From Beroe ovata (taxonomy: Eukaryota; Ctenophora; Nuda; Beroida; Beroidae): a stretch of 39,232 bases of DNA. Numbering within the stretch: the stretch's first letter is position 1; the number at the start of each line of letters is the position of its first letter. The stretch lies in the NCBI GenBank assembly GCA_946803715.1, contig CAMPET010000399.1:4235-43466 (forward strand). The letters are read 5' to 3'. This document shows positions 38,669 through 39,232 of the stretch, piece after piece. The notes below the pieces were generated by a model that was given only the letters and a program-made list of their open reading frames with translations, searched no databases and was not told the origin of the DNA. Made by a program: the position numbers and the translations under genes.

Positions 38669-38973
38669 ATATACTGTGCAGTTGTATGTTGTTGTTGTTG
38701 CTGATGCTGAGTAGCCAATACAGTACTGGTACTATGACCGCTAGCGGCTAGATACTGCAGCTCGATGTCATGTACTTTACTGATAATACAATTGTGCGGT
38801 GATGGGAACGATATTGCTGGGAGAGGACCAAATGTATCAATATCGCCTGACAGATTTTGACGATTTTAATCTGTTATTTTCTCATTAGCCAATCGCTGTC
38901 ACGTGATTGAGTAAATGAGTAAGTATGAAATTAAGAGTATGAGGTCGTTGACTCGAATCCTACGACAAAAGCG

Positions 38974-39085
38974 CGACACAAGTGTGACACACAAGTGTGA
39001 CACTGCAGAATGACACTAAGGACATTCAATAATTCATACTATAGTGTGACACTTCGATAGTGTGACACTTAGTGTGAAACTTCGA
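38974..39085. repeat. 'gtgtgacact' short tandem/dispersed repeat
   Basis: Repeated caagtgtgacac, tagtgtgacacttcgata and similar words, partly palindromic (agtgt-gacact). Confidence 0.7.
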
Positions 39086-39185
39086 TAGACTCATATTGGA
39101 ACTCAAATATGACAGATATCAAATTGTTTAAGAAACCAGGAACCAGGAAGTATCGAAATAGGAGTATCACTGTCATATATAAAGA

Positions 39186-39232
39186 CACGCACACACAGAC
39201 ACACACAGACACACACACACAGACACACGCAG
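39186..39232. repeat. (AC)n microsatellite at window end
   Basis: cacacagacacacacagacac pattern running off the right edge. Confidence 0.85.

Larger units (their letters stand above)
38669..39232. other. Region upstream of coronin-7
   Basis: Promoter side of coronin-7. A 'gttgttgttgttgctgatgctg' tract lies just upstream of the ATG (38687 onward). 'gtgtgacact' is repeated about five times at 38974-39080, and an AC-rich microsatellite runs to the window end (39186-39232). No gene seen. Confidence 0.5.

Overview
The window looks like nuclear DNA of a non-vertebrate animal, probably an early-branching one such as a sponge or cnidarian. The genes are animal-type (HPF1, coronin-7, AP-4 beta, CRYZL1-like), introns are mostly 50-300 nt with GT/AG ends, intergenic DNA is AT-rich with GC-rich 'gcgcgc' islands, and small minisatellites are common. 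The phylum is inferred from general gene style, not from a database match. Apart from a partial plus-strand gene at the left edge, every supported gene lies on the minus strand.

Layout from left to right. 1-410: the 3' end of a plus-strand gene with an 18-nt (six-residue) repeat. 1575-6139: two adjacent large ORFs (about 692 and 709 aa) of unrecognised acidic repeat proteins that share a C-terminal motif. 8207-9244: a two-exon sulfotransferase with a C-terminal membrane anchor. 9839-10912: a two-exon short-chain dehydrogenase whose catalytic Lys is Asn. 12200-16002: three intronless genes for small type I membrane proteins that share an exact six-cysteine ectodomain spacing (C-x4-C-x15-C-x9-C-x6-C-x10-C). 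I do not recognise this family, and it is the best candidate here for something undescribed. 18455-27492: HPF1 (histone PARylation factor 1), complete only in the right-hand part (nine exons, 305 aa). 28097-30370: AP-4 complex beta subunit. 30742-31800: CRYZL1-like quinone oxidoreductase homologue. 33328-38668: coronin-7, for which I could lay out 17 exons giving 892 codons in one consistent frame.

The middle of the window is present twice: 13007-19542 and 19876-26404 are nearly identical. The boundaries carry single 'n' characters (19543, 19875), and a third 331-base fragment lies between them. A similar 270-base overlap is repeated across the 'n' at 6237. Differences are scattered SNPs and changes in minisatellite copy number. 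The simplest reading is unmerged haplotype contigs laid end to end, so the real locus probably has one copy each of the receptor-like genes and one HPF1. A very recent tandem duplication is the alternative.

Functionally the genes are a mix of housekeeping (HPF1 in PARP1/2-dependent serine ADP-ribosylation, AP-4 and coronin-7 at the trans-Golgi/endosome) and lineage-specific genes (the six-cysteine receptor-like cluster and the two acidic repeat proteins). I see no operon-like relation between them.
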